Part shown: one piece after another, positions 54,665-64,000 of the stretch
Position numbering within the stretch: position 1 is the stretch's first letter
Layout of the letters: each line of letters starts with the position of its first letter
Source of the DNA: an uncultured Gammaproteobacteria bacterium
GTDB lineage: Bacteria > Pseudomonadota > Gammaproteobacteria > Steroidobacterales > GCA-2729495
Direction: 5' to 3'
DNA: 64,000 nucleotides
NCBI GenBank assembly: GCA_937921935.1
Contig: CAKZWQ010000003.1
Span: 62,001-126,000 of the forward strand
The notes under the pieces: model-generated
What the model was told of the DNA's origin: nothing
Database searches by the model: none
Seen by the model: the letters and a program-made list of their open reading frames with translations, nothing else
Program-made: the position numbers and the translations under genes

Positions 54665-56950
54665 ATGCTCAGCAGTGAACTTGAATTTTGCCTGAACGAG
54701 GCCTTTAACAAGGCGCGTGCCGAGCGTCATGAGTACATGACGGTTGAACACTTGTTACTCGCCTTGATGAATATTCCCCAGGTGGAGGAAATCCTCAAAT
54801 CCTGCGGGGCCGATCTGGCGCGCCTGCGTGCGGATCTCAATGCCTTCATCGATGAGTCCACGCCCCGTTTGCCCGGCGATGACGAAGAGGAGGTCAAACC
54901 GACCCTCGGTTTTCAGCGTGTCCTGCAGCGGGCAGTCTTCCACGTGCAGTCCAGCGGCAAGAAAGAAGTCCGGGGCGAGAACGTCCTGGTTGCCATCTTC
55001 GGCGAGAAGCAATCCCACGCCGTTTACCTGCTCAGCCTGCACGATGTGTCGAGACTGGATGTTGTGAATTTCATGTCTCACGGCTTGAGCAAGGTCGGAG
55101 ATGCCTCCGCCGAAGGCCGCACCAGCAGCGAAAATGAAGCAGCCGAAGGTGAAAGCGGCGGCAGTCCGCTGGACAGCTTTGCCTCCAACCTGAATCTGCG
55201 CGCCGAACAGGGTGGCATTGATCCGCTCATCGGCCGGGAGGCAGAAGTTGAGCGCACGGTTCAGGTGCTTTGCCGCCGCCGCAAGAATAACCCCCTGTAT
55301 GTGGGCGAGGCCGGCGTCGGCAAGACCGCCCTGGCTGAAGGTCTGGCCAAGATGATCGTGGAGGGCAAGGTGCCTGAGGTGCTGAGCGAATGCACCATTT
55401 ACGCCCTGGACATGGGCTCGCTGCTGGCCGGCACCAAGTATCGTGGCGATTTCGAAAAGCGCCTGAAGGGCGTTATCGCGGAACTGGGCAAGGACCCGGG
55501 CGCCATTCTGTTTATTGATGAGATTCACACGGTGATCGGTGCCGGCGCGGCGTCCGGCGGCGTTCTGGATGCGTCGAATCTCATCAAACCGGTGCTGCAG
55601 AGCGGTGAGCTGCGCTGTATCGGTTCAACGACATTCAAGGAATACCGCGGCATCTTCGAAAAAGATCACGCTCTGGCGCGGCGCTTCCAGAAAATCGACG
55701 TGGTTGAGCCCAGTGAAGCAGAGACCGTTGAGATTCTGCGTGGACTGCGGTCGCGCTTTGAAGACCATCACGGCATTAAGTACACGGACGAGGCCTTGCA
55801 GTCGGCGGTGGAGCTGGCGGCGCGACATATCAATGAACGGCAGCTGCCGGATAAGGCCATCGATGTGATCGATGAAGCCGGGGCCCGCGCCCGACTGCAG
55901 CCGGCCGATGAACGCTCCGAGGTCGTGGATGTAGAAGACATCGAGCATGTGGTTGCTCGCATGGCGCGTATCCCGCCCCGCAGCGTATCGGCCTCGGACC
56001 GCGACCAGCTCAAACATCTGGACCGTGACCTGAAGCGCATGATATTCGGCCAGGATCCTGCCATCGAGGCGTTGTCGGCTGCGATCAAGATGTCACGTTC
56101 GGGCCTGCGCGAGCCTGAGAAGCCGGTGGGTTCATTCCTGTTCGCCGGCCCGACGGGTGTCGGCAAGACTGAAGTTACTCGCCAGCTGGCGCATTGCCTG
56201 GGCATCGAACTGATTCGCTTTGATATGTCCGAGTACATGGAACGCCATACGGTATCGCGCCTGATCGGCGCACCACCAGGCTACGTGGGCTTTGACCAGG
56301 GCGGCCTGTTGACTGAGTCGATTAACAAGAATCCCCACGCGGTGGTCTTGCTGGACGAAGTTGAGAAGGCGCATCCGGAGGTCTTTAACCTGCTGTTGCA
56401 GGTTATGGATCATGGCACCCTGACGGATAATAACGGTCGCAAGGCTGATTTTCGGAATGTCATCCTGGTCATGACTACCAATGCCGGTGCCCAGGATATG
56501 AACCGGGCCTCAATTGGCTTCACACAGCAGGATCACACCACGGACGGCATGGCGGCCATTCAGAAGATGTTTTCGCCTGAATTCCGGAACCGGCTCGACG
56601 CCATTATTCAGTTTGGTACCCTCGGTGAGGATTCTGTGCTGCGCGTGGTGGACAAACTGGTGCTGGAGCTCGAGGCGCAGCTAGAGAACCACGATGTCAC
56701 CATTGAACTGGAAGAGGATGCCCGGCAGTGGATCGCGGAACGGGGCTACGACCCGAAAATGGGCGCCCGGCCGATGGCCAGGGTCATCCAGGAACACATC
56801 AAGCGGCCGCTGGCCGAGGAGCTGTTGTTCGGTGAACTGGCCAACGGTGGTTCAGTGAGGATCGGCCTGGGCGAGGATGAGTTGCCCGCCTTTGTATTTA
56901 CGCCGAGCACACTGCAGCTGGAGCACCTTTCGGAGACTCCGACCGACTAA
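54665..56950 (+). CDS. clpA: ATP-dependent Clp protease ATP-binding subunit ClpA
   Basis: A 761-residue AAA+ unfoldase. An N-domain (about 1-145) binds ClpS. The first AAA domain has [13 protein letters not shown] and the second [14 protein letters not shown], each with its Walker B ([19 protein letters not shown]). The C-terminal small domain is intact. It works with ClpP. infA converges from the other strand 28 bases on. Confidence 0.98.
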   Translation: MLSSELEFCLNEAFNKARAERHEYMTVEHLLLALMNIPQVEEILKSCGADLARLRADLNAFIDESTPRLPGDDEEEVKPTLGFQRVLQRAVFHVQSSGKKEVRGENVLVAIFGEKQSHAVYLLSLHDVSRLDVVNFMSHGLSKVGDASAEGRTSSENEAAEGESGGSPLDSFASNLNLRAEQGGIDPLIGREAEVERTVQVLCRRRKNNPLYVGEAGVGKTALAEGLAKMIVEGKVPEVLSECTIYALDMGSLLAGTKYRGDFEKRLKGVIAELGKDPGAILFIDEIHTVIGAGAASGGVLDASNLIKPVLQSGELRCIGSTTFKEYRGIFEKDHALARRFQKIDVVEPSEAETVEILRGLRSRFEDHHGIKYTDEALQSAVELAARHINERQLPDKAIDVIDEAGARARLQPADERSEVVDVEDIEHVVARMARIPPRSVSASDRDQLKHLDRDLKRMIFGQDPAIEALSAAIKMSRSGLREPEKPVGSFLFAGPTGVGKTEVTRQLAHCLGIELIRFDMSEYMERHTVSRLIGAPPGYVGFDQGGLLTESINKNPHAVVLLDEVEKAHPEVFNLLLQVMDHGTLTDNNGRKADFRNVILVMTTNAGAQDMNRASIGFTQQDHTTDGMAAIQKMFSPEFRNRLDAIIQFGTLGEDSVLRVVDKLVLELEAQLENHDVTIELEEDARQWIAERGYDPKMGARPMARVIQEHIKRPLAEELLFGELANGGSVRIGLGEDELPAFVFTPSTLQLEHLSETPTD

Positions 56951-56978
56951 ACAGGAGTGGGATTGCGCGGGCGCTGAA

Positions 56979-57197
56979 TCAGCGTGCGCGATAGACGATC
57001 CGGCCTTTGCTCAGGTCATAGGGGGTCAATTCAACCGTCACCTTATCGCCCGTCAGGATGCGGATATAGTGTTTACGCATTTTGCCGGAGATATGGGCCG
57101 TTACCAGGTGGCCGTTTTCCAGCTCAACGCGAAAGGTCGTATTGGGCAGCGTCTCTTTGACGACACCTTCAAGTTGTATGGCTTCTTCTTTCGCCAT
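56979..57197 (-). CDS. infA: Translation initiation factor IF-1
   Basis: A 72-residue S1-like OB protein: [46 protein letters not shown] and the ending [12 protein letters not shown] are standard. The open frame extends upstream without support. Located between clpA and aat, as in E. coli and most gammaproteobacteria. Confidence 0.98.
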   Translation of the reverse strand: MAKEEAIQLEGVVKETLPNTTFRVELENGHLVTAHISGKMRKHYIRILTGDKVTVELTPYDLSKGRIVYRAR

Positions 57198-57267
57198 CAG
57201 GTCTCTCGTTGCGAGGGCGCCGAATTGTGCAAGAACGCGCCCACCCCTGCAAGCAAATCCTTGGCAA

Positions 57268-57984
57268 TCATACAAGTTCCGATGTTGGCAGGGTGCCTGC
57301 CGCCCACGGTTTATTCGCGCACTGGGACTGCAGGTCCGCCAAGCGCCCGAGAAACTCAGTCCGTGGCAGGCTGCGGCTGCCCAGGCTTGCCAGGTGCGCT
57401 GTGGGCAGTTGGCAGTCGATCAGGGCCACCCCGAGAGCCTCGCAGTGGCGTGCCAGGCGAACCAGGGCCACTTTGGAGGCGTCCGTGACAGCGCTGAACA
57501 TGGATTCCCCGGCAAAGGCCCGGCCAATGTTTACGCCATAAAGCCCGCCGACCAGCTTGGTCCCCTGCCAGGTTTCCACCGAATGGGCATGACCAAGTTC
57601 GTAGAGCTCAAGATAGGCTTCGCGCATCTCCGGGGTGATCCAGGTACCTGTGCTGGCGCGCGACTCCGCGCAGTTGGCAATGACTGCCGCGAAGGCCTGG
57701 TCCACGGTTACGGTCAGGTGATCACGATTCAGGGTCCGCCGCAGGCTCCGCGAGATGCGTAATTCTGACGGGATCAGCACCGCCCGCGGGTCCGGTGACC
57801 ACCACAGGATGGGCTGGCCTTCGTTGAACCAGGGGAATATGCCGCGCTGGTATGCCGCCAGCAGGCGTTCGGCCGACAGATCCCCGCCGGCCGCCAGCAG
57901 ACCGTCCGGGTCCCGCAGGGCCAGGTGGGGCGAGGGGAAGGCATCCGGCGGATCCGTGGGTTCAAGCCAGCGCAGTTCAGCCAT
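57268..57984 (-). CDS. aat: Leucyl/phenylalanyl-tRNA-protein transferase
   Basis: 238 residues from the ATG at 57984; the open frame further upstream lies inside the next gene and is not used. Motifs: [48 protein letters not shown], and [15 protein letters not shown]. It attaches Leu or Phe to N-terminal Arg/Lys of proteins, making N-degrons for ClpS-ClpAP, whose genes are close by. Overlaps the upstream gene by 8 bases. Confidence 0.95.
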   Translation of the reverse strand: MAELRWLEPTDPPDAFPSPHLALRDPDGLLAAGGDLSAERLLAAYQRGIFPWFNEGQPILWWSPDPRAVLIPSELRISRSLRRTLNRDHLTVTVDQAFAAVIANCAESRASTGTWITPEMREAYLELYELGHAHSVETWQGTKLVGGLYGVNIGRAFAGESMFSAVTDASKVALVRLARHCEALGVALIDCQLPTAHLASLGSRSLPRTEFLGRLADLQSQCANKPWAAGTLPTSELV

Positions 57985-59119
57985 GTTTGTCCCGGTAGGG
58001 CACGTGATCGCGCACGGCGTCCATGTACTCATCGATGTAGTCGCGCTCCCGGCCCAGGTAATCGTCCACCGCGGCAGCGAATTGCGGATGGGACAGCCAA
58101 TGGGCGGACCAGGTTTCTGTGGGTACGAAGCCGCGGCTGATTTTGTGTTCTCCCTGGGTGCCAGGCTCGAAGCAGCTGAGACCCTGCGCGATGCAGTAGT
58201 CAATGCCCTGGTAGTAGCAAGTCTCGAAATGCAGACTGTGATAGCGGCCCGAGCTGCCCCAGTAGCGTCCATAGAGGGTGTCAGGGCTGCGGAAGCAGAT
58301 CGCCACAGCGATGGCTTCGCCGGCGTGTTCCGCGAGGATCACCAGGAGTTGACCGGGGAGGCTCGTAGCCACTTCCCGGAAAAAGGCTTCGCTCAGGTAA
58401 GGTGGGCGGCCGCGGCGCCAGAAAGACGATCCGTACAGGGGCATGATCTGTTCCCAGCCGGCGGCATCGATTTCTTCGCCCGGCAGCACGCGAAAGGTGA
58501 CCCCGGCTTCCTCGACCCGGCGACGCTCGCGCTTCACCTTCTTGCGCTTGGAGGCGGTAAAGCCGCTGAGAAAATCATCGAAGCTGGAATAGCCGGCGTT
58601 ATGCCAGTGGAACTGACAATCCTTCCTGACCAGCATGCCGTTGGCCTTAAGTCTTTGGGCTTCAGCCAGATCGGGGAACAAGACATGCACCGAGGAGGCC
58701 TGGTTTTCTGCGGCAATTTCGCGGGCAGCTGCGAACAGGGCCGCGGTGGTCTGCGCCGGGTCCTGGTCTGCTGCAATCAGGGCCCGTGGACCCGTAACGG
58801 GGGTGAAAGGCACCCCGGCGACAAGTTTGGGGTAGTAGTTGAGGCCGGCGCGCCGATAGGCATCTGCCCAGGCAAAGTCGAACACGAACTCGCCCCAGGA
58901 ATCTGTTTTGAGATACAGGGGCATGGCGCCGATCAGCCGCCCGTTGTCCGCCCGCAGGATGGCGTGACAGGGCTCCCAGCCCGTGCCGGCCCCCACATCG
59001 CCGCTGTGTTCCATGGCGGCAAGGAATTCGTGCCGCACGAAGGGCTGGTCGGCTCCGACCAAGGCATTCCAGTCAGCGGCTGCGACCGCGTCAATGCGGG
59101 TCAGAAAATCAGCGCGCAC
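57977..59119 (-). CDS. COG3146 predicted N-acyltransferase (GNAT/FemX-like)
   Basis: A 380-residue protein with the layout of COG3146/DUF482 proteins: WNALVGADQPFVRHEFLAAMEHSG at the start, DFAWADAYRRAGLNYYPKL, and a C-terminal acyltransferase core (LYGRYWGSSGRYHSLHFETCYYQGIDYCI). The substrate is unknown; related proteins act on peptides or lipids. GTG start. No signal peptide. It probably forms an operon with aat, which overlaps it. Confidence 0.88.
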   Translation of the reverse strand: MRADFLTRIDAVAAADWNALVGADQPFVRHEFLAAMEHSGDVGAGTGWEPCHAILRADNGRLIGAMPLYLKTDSWGEFVFDFAWADAYRRAGLNYYPKLVAGVPFTPVTGPRALIAADQDPAQTTAALFAAAREIAAENQASSVHVLFPDLAEAQRLKANGMLVRKDCQFHWHNAGYSSFDDFLSGFTASKRKKVKRERRRVEEAGVTFRVLPGEEIDAAGWEQIMPLYGSSFWRRGRPPYLSEAFFREVATSLPGQLLVILAEHAGEAIAVAICFRSPDTLYGRYWGSSGRYHSLHFETCYYQGIDYCIAQGLSCFEPGTQGEHKISRGFVPTETWSAHWLSHPQFAAAVDDYLGRERDYIDEYMDAVRDHVPYRDKHG

Positions 59120-59198
59120 GGGGCAGCTTCGCTTGCGGACTAAAAAATGTCATGCGAAAGCTTTCGCTGCCTGGCTCGCGCAGGATGTCAGGTGGGGT

Positions 59199-60176
<978 letters not shown>

Positions 60177-60313
60177 TTACAGGCGATCGGCCCGGTCGGG
60201 CAGTCCGCGAAAAGGCGGGTAGTTTAGGGGAAGCTTCCCGGACCGGCAAAACCGGCGGGGCCTTAAGGCAGGGCTTGCATGCATCGCCTTATTGCCTGAT
60301 AGTACGCGCCATA

Positions 60314-60338
60314 TATCTACTTATGATTTAGGTAGATA
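60314..60338. other. 7-bp inverted repeat between trxB and ftsK
   Basis: TATCTAC (60314-60320) and GTAGATA (60332-60338) with 11 bases between. Located in the 227-base gap between the divergent genes, so it could be an operator for either one. No known binding site matches clearly. Confidence 0.35.
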
Positions 60339-60388
60339 GGGGTTGTTGTTGTCACCTTACGTTGTCTTAGTTGGCTAAAGTAGCGTCC

Positions 60389-62689
60389 ATGTCTCGGCGG
60401 CCCAGTGCTGCCGTGCCGCTTGCCCAGGCAGTCCGCGAGGCTGCGCTCTGGGTCTTTGGTGCGCTCGCGCTGATCATGCTGGTGGCGCTGCTCACCTACG
60501 ATGCCCGTGATCCGGGCTTTAGCCGCACCGGCAATGGTGATCTGGTCCGCAATCAGATCGGCGCTGCCGGCGCCTGGTTCGCCGACCTGAGCTACAGCCT
60601 GTTTGGTGGCCCGGCCTTCCTGTTTCCGGCCATGGTCATGCTGGCCGGCTGGCTGATCTTCTCCCAGCGCGCGGACCCCGAGCCCCTGGATCGAACCCTG
60701 CTGGGGACCCGTTTCGGCGGCTTTCTGGGGACTCTGGCCACGAGCTGTGGTCTGGCCACACTGCATTTCGGCGGCTTCGACATGCCGCAGTCTGCGGGCG
60801 GTGCCTTCGGCGAGTTGATCGGTGGGTCCCTGGGCGCAGTCCTGGGCACCCTGGGCGGTACCTTGTTGCTGCTGGCTCTCTGGCTGGGCTCAGTTTCCCT
60901 GTTTACCGGCGTGTCCTGGCTGTCTGTCATGGACCGCATCGGTAAAGCGGTGCTGGATGGCGTCGAGGATTTGCGCGGTTTGTATCTGCTCCTGCGGGAC
61001 AAATTCGAAGCGCGCCGCGCGCAACAGCAACGCCACGAAACGGTCACCGAGGTTCGCCGCCAGACAGAGAAGCGTCAGCGGCCGCGCATTGAGCCGGTGT
61101 TGCCGACCCCCGAGCCGAGCGTCCGGGCTCAGAAGGAGCGTCAGACCCAGTTATTTGAGCCTGGTGTGCCAGGTGAGCCGCCGCCGCTGGCCCTCCTGGA
61201 TGATCCGCCGGACCATGGTCCGGGTTATTCCGAAGAAGCTCTTGAGGCCATGTCGCGCCTGGTTGAGCTGAAGTTGCGTGACTTCGGCGTGGAAGTTTCA
61301 GTGGTCTCTGTGCACCCGGGTCCCGTGGTGACACGCTTTGAACTATCGCCGGCAGCCGGCGTGAAGGTCAGTCAAATCAGCAATCTGGCCAAAGATCTGG
61401 CCCGCAGTTTGTCGGCTATCAGCGTCCGGGTGGTCGAGGTGATTCCCGGCAAGCCCACCGTAGGCCTGGAAATCCCGAATGAATCGCGCGAACTGGTCAC
61501 CTTGGGCGAGATTTTGAAATCTCAGGCTTATGAGGATATGCCGTCGCCCCTGGCTTTGGCCCTGGGTAAGGACATCAGTGGCAAGTCCGTGGTGGCGGAT
61601 TTGCAGAAAATGCCCCATCTGCTGATCGCGGGTACCACCGGTTCGGGTAAGTCGGTTGCAATCAACGCCATGGTCCTGAGTCTGCTGTACAAGGCAACCC
61701 CGGATCAGATGCGGATGATCATGATCGATCCAAAGATGCTGGAGCTGTCGGTCTACGAGGGGATCCCGCATTTGCTGTGCCCGGTTGTGACGGACATGAA
61801 GGATGCTGCCAATGCATTGCGCTGGTGCGTCGCTGAAATGGAACGTCGCTATCGCCTGATGGCAGCCTTAGGTGTGCGAAATGTCGGTGGCTTCAATCGC
61901 AAGGTGAAGGCAGCCCAGGATGAGGGCAAGCCCATTCTGGATCCCCTGTATCAGCCCCTGGTGCCCGATGCGCCGGAGGATGATCCCGGTGCGCCGGAAT
62001 TACAGACGCTGCCGCAGATTGTCGTGGTCATTGACGAGCTGGCCGACATGATGATGATCGTCGGCAAGAAGGTTGAAGAACTGATTGCGCGACTCGCGCA
62101 GAAAGCCCGTGCCGCCGGCGTCCATATGATCGTCGCAACGCAGCGGCCTTCAGTGGATGTCATTACCGGCTTGATCAAGGCCAACATCCCGACACGCATC
62201 GCTTTCCAGGTGTCAGCCAAGGTGGATTCGCGCACCATTCTCGATCAGGGCGGCGCCGAGGCGCTGCTTGGTCACGGCGATATGCTGTTCCTCCCGCCTG
62301 GCACCGGCGTGCCGTTGCGCGTGCATGGCGCCTTTGTTGCGGATCAGGAAGTGCATCGCGTGGTAGCAAGACTACGCGGCGCCGGCGAACCGAACTATCT
62401 GGATGAAATTACCAGCGCGCCTACGGAAGCTGTGCCCGGTTTGTCGGCCGAGGCTGCCGGGTTCACGGGCGAGGTGGATGCAGAGGAAGATCCTCTTTAT
62501 GATCAGGCCGTGCGTATTGTTACGGAAACCCGGCGAGCATCGGTGTCTGGTATTCAGCGCCGGTTGAAGATCGGCTACAACCGGGCCGCGCGGATGGTTG
62601 AAACCATGGAAGCGGCGGGTATCGTCAGTACGCTGCAGGCCAATGGTTCCCGCGAAGTCCTGGCGCCGCCGCCGCCGGAGGATCGCTAG
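60389..62689 (+). CDS. ftsK: DNA translocase FtsK
   Basis: 766 residues from the ATG at 60389 (a TTG at 60371 would add 6). Four N-terminal membrane segments (about 15-40, 75-95, 120-135, 145-170) are followed by a charged linker (about 195-285). The motor domain has Walker [17 protein letters not shown] and Walker B ([13 protein letters not shown]). The C-terminal gamma winged-helix domain ([23 protein letters not shown]) recognises KOPS. It pumps DNA during cell division and activates XerCD. Shorter linker than E. coli FtsK. Confidence 0.97.
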   Translation: MSRRPSAAVPLAQAVREAALWVFGALALIMLVALLTYDARDPGFSRTGNGDLVRNQIGAAGAWFADLSYSLFGGPAFLFPAMVMLAGWLIFSQRADPEPLDRTLLGTRFGGFLGTLATSCGLATLHFGGFDMPQSAGGAFGELIGGSLGAVLGTLGGTLLLLALWLGSVSLFTGVSWLSVMDRIGKAVLDGVEDLRGLYLLLRDKFEARRAQQQRHETVTEVRRQTEKRQRPRIEPVLPTPEPSVRAQKERQTQLFEPGVPGEPPPLALLDDPPDHGPGYSEEALEAMSRLVELKLRDFGVEVSVVSVHPGPVVTRFELSPAAGVKVSQISNLAKDLARSLSAISVRVVEVIPGKPTVGLEIPNESRELVTLGEILKSQAYEDMPSPLALALGKDISGKSVVADLQKMPHLLIAGTTGSGKSVAINAMVLSLLYKATPDQMRMIMIDPKMLELSVYEGIPHLLCPVVTDMKDAANALRWCVAEMERRYRLMAALGVRNVGGFNRKVKAAQDEGKPILDPLYQPLVPDAPEDDPGAPELQTLPQIVVVIDELADMMMIVGKKVEELIARLAQKARAAGVHMIVATQRPSVDVITGLIKANIPTRIAFQVSAKVDSRTILDQGGAEALLGHGDMLFLPPGTGVPLRVHGAFVADQEVHRVVARLRGAGEPNYLDEITSAPTEAVPGLSAEAAGFTGEVDAEEDPLYDQAVRIVTETRRASVSGIQRRLKIGYNRAARMVETMEAAGIVSTLQANGSREVLAPPPPEDR

Positions 62690-62695
62690 ACCGTC

Positions 62696-63343
62696 GTGCC
62701 CGCGATGGTCAAGACCGGCATCTGGCCGGCTTTACTGCTGCTGACCAGCGCTGCGCTGGCTGCTGAGTCGCCAGTGGACCCGGGCCGCGAGCGCCTGGAA
62801 AGCTATCTGGAAAATCTCGATACCCTGACAGCTGACTTTAGCCAGGAAGTCATCAATCGTGACCGGGAGCTGGTTGAGTCTGCCAGTGGCCGCGTTGCGC
62901 TACGTAAGCCCGGACGCTTTCGCTGGGACTACCTGACGCCTTTCGAGCGTGTGATCGTAGCTGACGGTGAACGCGTCTGGCTGTACGAGGCAGATCTTGA
63001 ACAAGTCACCATTCGACGTCTGGATGCCGGCCTGGGTGAAACGCCGGCGGCCTTGCTGACGGGTAATGCCGAGATCCTGGAGCGCTTTGAATTTCTCGGC
63101 AGTGCGCAAGACGGAGATTTGTTGTGGGTGAATCTCGGCCCACGCTCCGCTGAGGCAGATTTCGACAGCATCAGGCTGGGTTTTCGGGGCGATACGCTGG
63201 TTCGCCTTGAACTGCAGGACAGGCTGGGGCAGACCACGCAGCTGAGCTTCGCCGGGCAGGTGACGGGGATACCGCTGGCTGATGAGTTCTTTCGCTTCGA
63301 TCCGCCCGAGGGTGTCGATGTGATCAGCGAAACTGAATTCTGA
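62696..63343 (+). CDS. lolA: Outer membrane lipoprotein carrier protein LolA
   Basis: A 215-residue periplasmic chaperone for lipoproteins released by LolCDE. Signal peptide (IWPALLLLTSAALAAES), then ERLESYLENLDTLTADFSQEVINRDRELVESASGRVALRKPGRFRWDY, the usual LolA start, and IPLADEFFRFDPPEGVDVI near the end. GTG at 62696 (ATG at 62705 is an alternative). Lies 6 bases after ftsK, the standard ftsK-lolA order. Its membrane partners are the lolCED genes near 18.6-21.9 kb. Confidence 0.96.
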   Translation: MPAMVKTGIWPALLLLTSAALAAESPVDPGRERLESYLENLDTLTADFSQEVINRDRELVESASGRVALRKPGRFRWDYLTPFERVIVADGERVWLYEADLEQVTIRRLDAGLGETPAALLTGNAEILERFEFLGSAQDGDLLWVNLGPRSAEADFDSIRLGFRGDTLVRLELQDRLGQTTQLSFAGQVTGIPLADEFFRFDPPEGVDVISETEF

Positions 63344-63351
63344 GCTTTGCT

Positions 63352-63744
63352 GTGGTCCCGCTTCGCTATCCCTACATCTGGTTAGGTATCGGCTTGCTCA
63401 TCATGGCTGTTGTGCTGGGTTTGTCCCTGGCGCCGACGGCGCGTATGGCTGCCCTCATGATTGTTTCGGATAAGACCGCCCATTTTTTCGCCTTCGCCGC
63501 CATGATGCTCTGGTTTTGTGGCGTATTTCGCTTGCCGCTGACGCCCTGGGTCGGGCTTGGTCTGGTGCTGTTCGGCTTGTTGATTGAAGGGCTGCAGAGT
63601 CTCTTGCCCTATCGAATGGCGGAGTTCCGGGATATGTTGGCTGATGTGCTCGGCATTCTGTTCGGCTGGTTTGTGGCCTGGCTGGGTTTGCGGCACTGGC
63701 CCCGCTGGGTGGAAAAGTTTTTGCCGGGTCGAGCAGTGCCCTAA
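63352..63744 (+). CDS. VanZ-like membrane protein
   Basis: A 130-residue protein with four hydrophobic segments and the VanZ pattern (SDKTAHFFAFAAMMLWFCGVF, and EGLQSLLPYRMAEFRDMLADVLGILFGWFVAW). Function is unclear; related proteins give low-level teicoplanin resistance or affect envelopes. GTG start, 8 bases after lolA. The location is not the replication-associated rarA site of most family members. Confidence 0.8.
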   Translation: MVPLRYPYIWLGIGLLIMAVVLGLSLAPTARMAALMIVSDKTAHFFAFAAMMLWFCGVFRLPLTPWVGLGLVLFGLLIEGLQSLLPYRMAEFRDMLADVLGILFGWFVAWLGLRHWPRWVEKFLPGRAVP

Positions 63745-63814
63745 AGATTCCAGGATAGGCGTGCTCTCTGCGCAGGCTAGTTCATACTGGGCTGACTGAC
63801 TCTCGGAGAGCTTG

Positions 63815-64000
63815 ATGAGCAATATTCTGGCGCGCCTTAATCGGGCCTTGCTGCCGGTCAAACGACCCCTTTATCGAGTGGAGCGCCGCTGGTACTCAAG
63901 GCGTCCGCGCATGCTCAAATTACCCGATTTCATGAGTATCGGCTCGGGTCAGGCGGGCAGCACGTGGCTTTACCGGAATTTTCAGCACCATCCCGGCATA
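63815..64000 (+). CDS. Sulfotransferase family protein, 3' end cut by window
   Basis: Only 62 codons are visible, starting with ATG at 63815 behind GGAGAG (63805-63810). A basic N-terminal stretch (RLNRALLPVKRPLYRVERRWYSRRPRM) is followed by the start of a sulfotransferase fold, PDFMSIGSGQAGSTWLYRNF, whose loop binds the 5'-phosphate of PAPS. Such enzymes commonly modify surface glycans or small molecules. The substrate is not visible here. Confidence 0.75.
   Translation, partial: MSNILARLNRALLPVKRPLYRVERRWYSRRPRMLKLPDFMSIGSGQAGSTWLYRNFQHHPGI

Overview
The window is a gene-dense chromosomal segment of a gammaproteobacterium with moderately high GC. Several gene orders support this: rseC/lepA/lepB/rnc/era/recO/pdxJ/acpS, comEC/exbB/exbD/kdsB/ptpA/rne, rluC/maf/yceD/rpmF/plsX/fabH, gspCDEF, and clpS/clpA/infA/aat/trxB/ftsK/lolA. 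The layout is closest to Pseudomonas-, Xanthomonas- or Chromatiales-like genomes. Genus and species cannot be told from the sequence alone. Most of the window is conserved core genome. I found no tRNA, rRNA, CRISPR array, prophage or intact insertion sequence.

Layout. 1-9.4 kb (+): end of rseC, a small glutaredoxin, then lepA, lepB, a DUF4845 membrane protein, rnc, era, recO, pdxJ, acpS, a PolB-like exonuclease and rlmD. Most are tightly spaced or overlapping. 9.4-12.2 kb (+): a YkuD enzyme without a signal peptide, nagZ, a hypoxanthine phosphoribosyltransferase and a methylthioinosine phosphorylase (peptidoglycan recycling and purine salvage). 12.3-17.8 kb: a PAS protein with a degenerate GGDEF domain, then csiV, mfd and a small exported protein on the minus strand. 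17.9-26.7 kb: sfsA, lolC-lolE-lolD, a DUF2062 protein (-), comEC, exbB, exbD and kdsB.

26.7-30.9 kb is the only clearly accessory stretch. It is visibly AT-richer, loosely packed and of mixed orientation. It holds a degenerate RelA/SpoT-type HD protein, a GT2 and a GT4 glycosyltransferase, and long spacers. It sits between kdsB and ptpA, which are neighbours in Pseudomonas-type genomes. 30.9-41.6 kb: ptpA, rne (-) with a long structured leader, rluC, maf (-), yceD-rpmF-plsX-fabH running into an SLC13-type transporter and an exported L,D-transpeptidase, then a Braun-type lipoprotein (-) ending in lysine. 41.8-47.8 kb: an SOS mutasome operon lexA-imuA-imuB-dnaE2 behind two tandem LexA boxes. 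47.9-54.0 kb (-): a small acidic protein and gspC-D-E-F. 54.1-64.0 kb: clpS, clpA, infA (-), aat (-), a COG3146 acyltransferase (-), trxB (-), ftsK, lolA, a VanZ-like protein and the start of a sulfotransferase.

Three groups of genes work together. Envelope biogenesis is represented by LepB, LolCDE with LolA, PlsX/FabH, KdsB, the lipoprotein with its likely transpeptidase, and GspCDEF. Genome maintenance and SOS mutagenesis are represented by RecO, Mfd, LexA-ImuA-ImuB-DnaE2 and FtsK. Protein turnover is represented by ClpS, ClpA and Aat. I see no unmistakable new multi-gene defence or mobile system. The best leads are the 26.7-30.9 kb island with its HD-like protein, the cytoplasmic YkuD gene beside nagZ, the lipoprotein/transpeptidase pair, and the rne leader.
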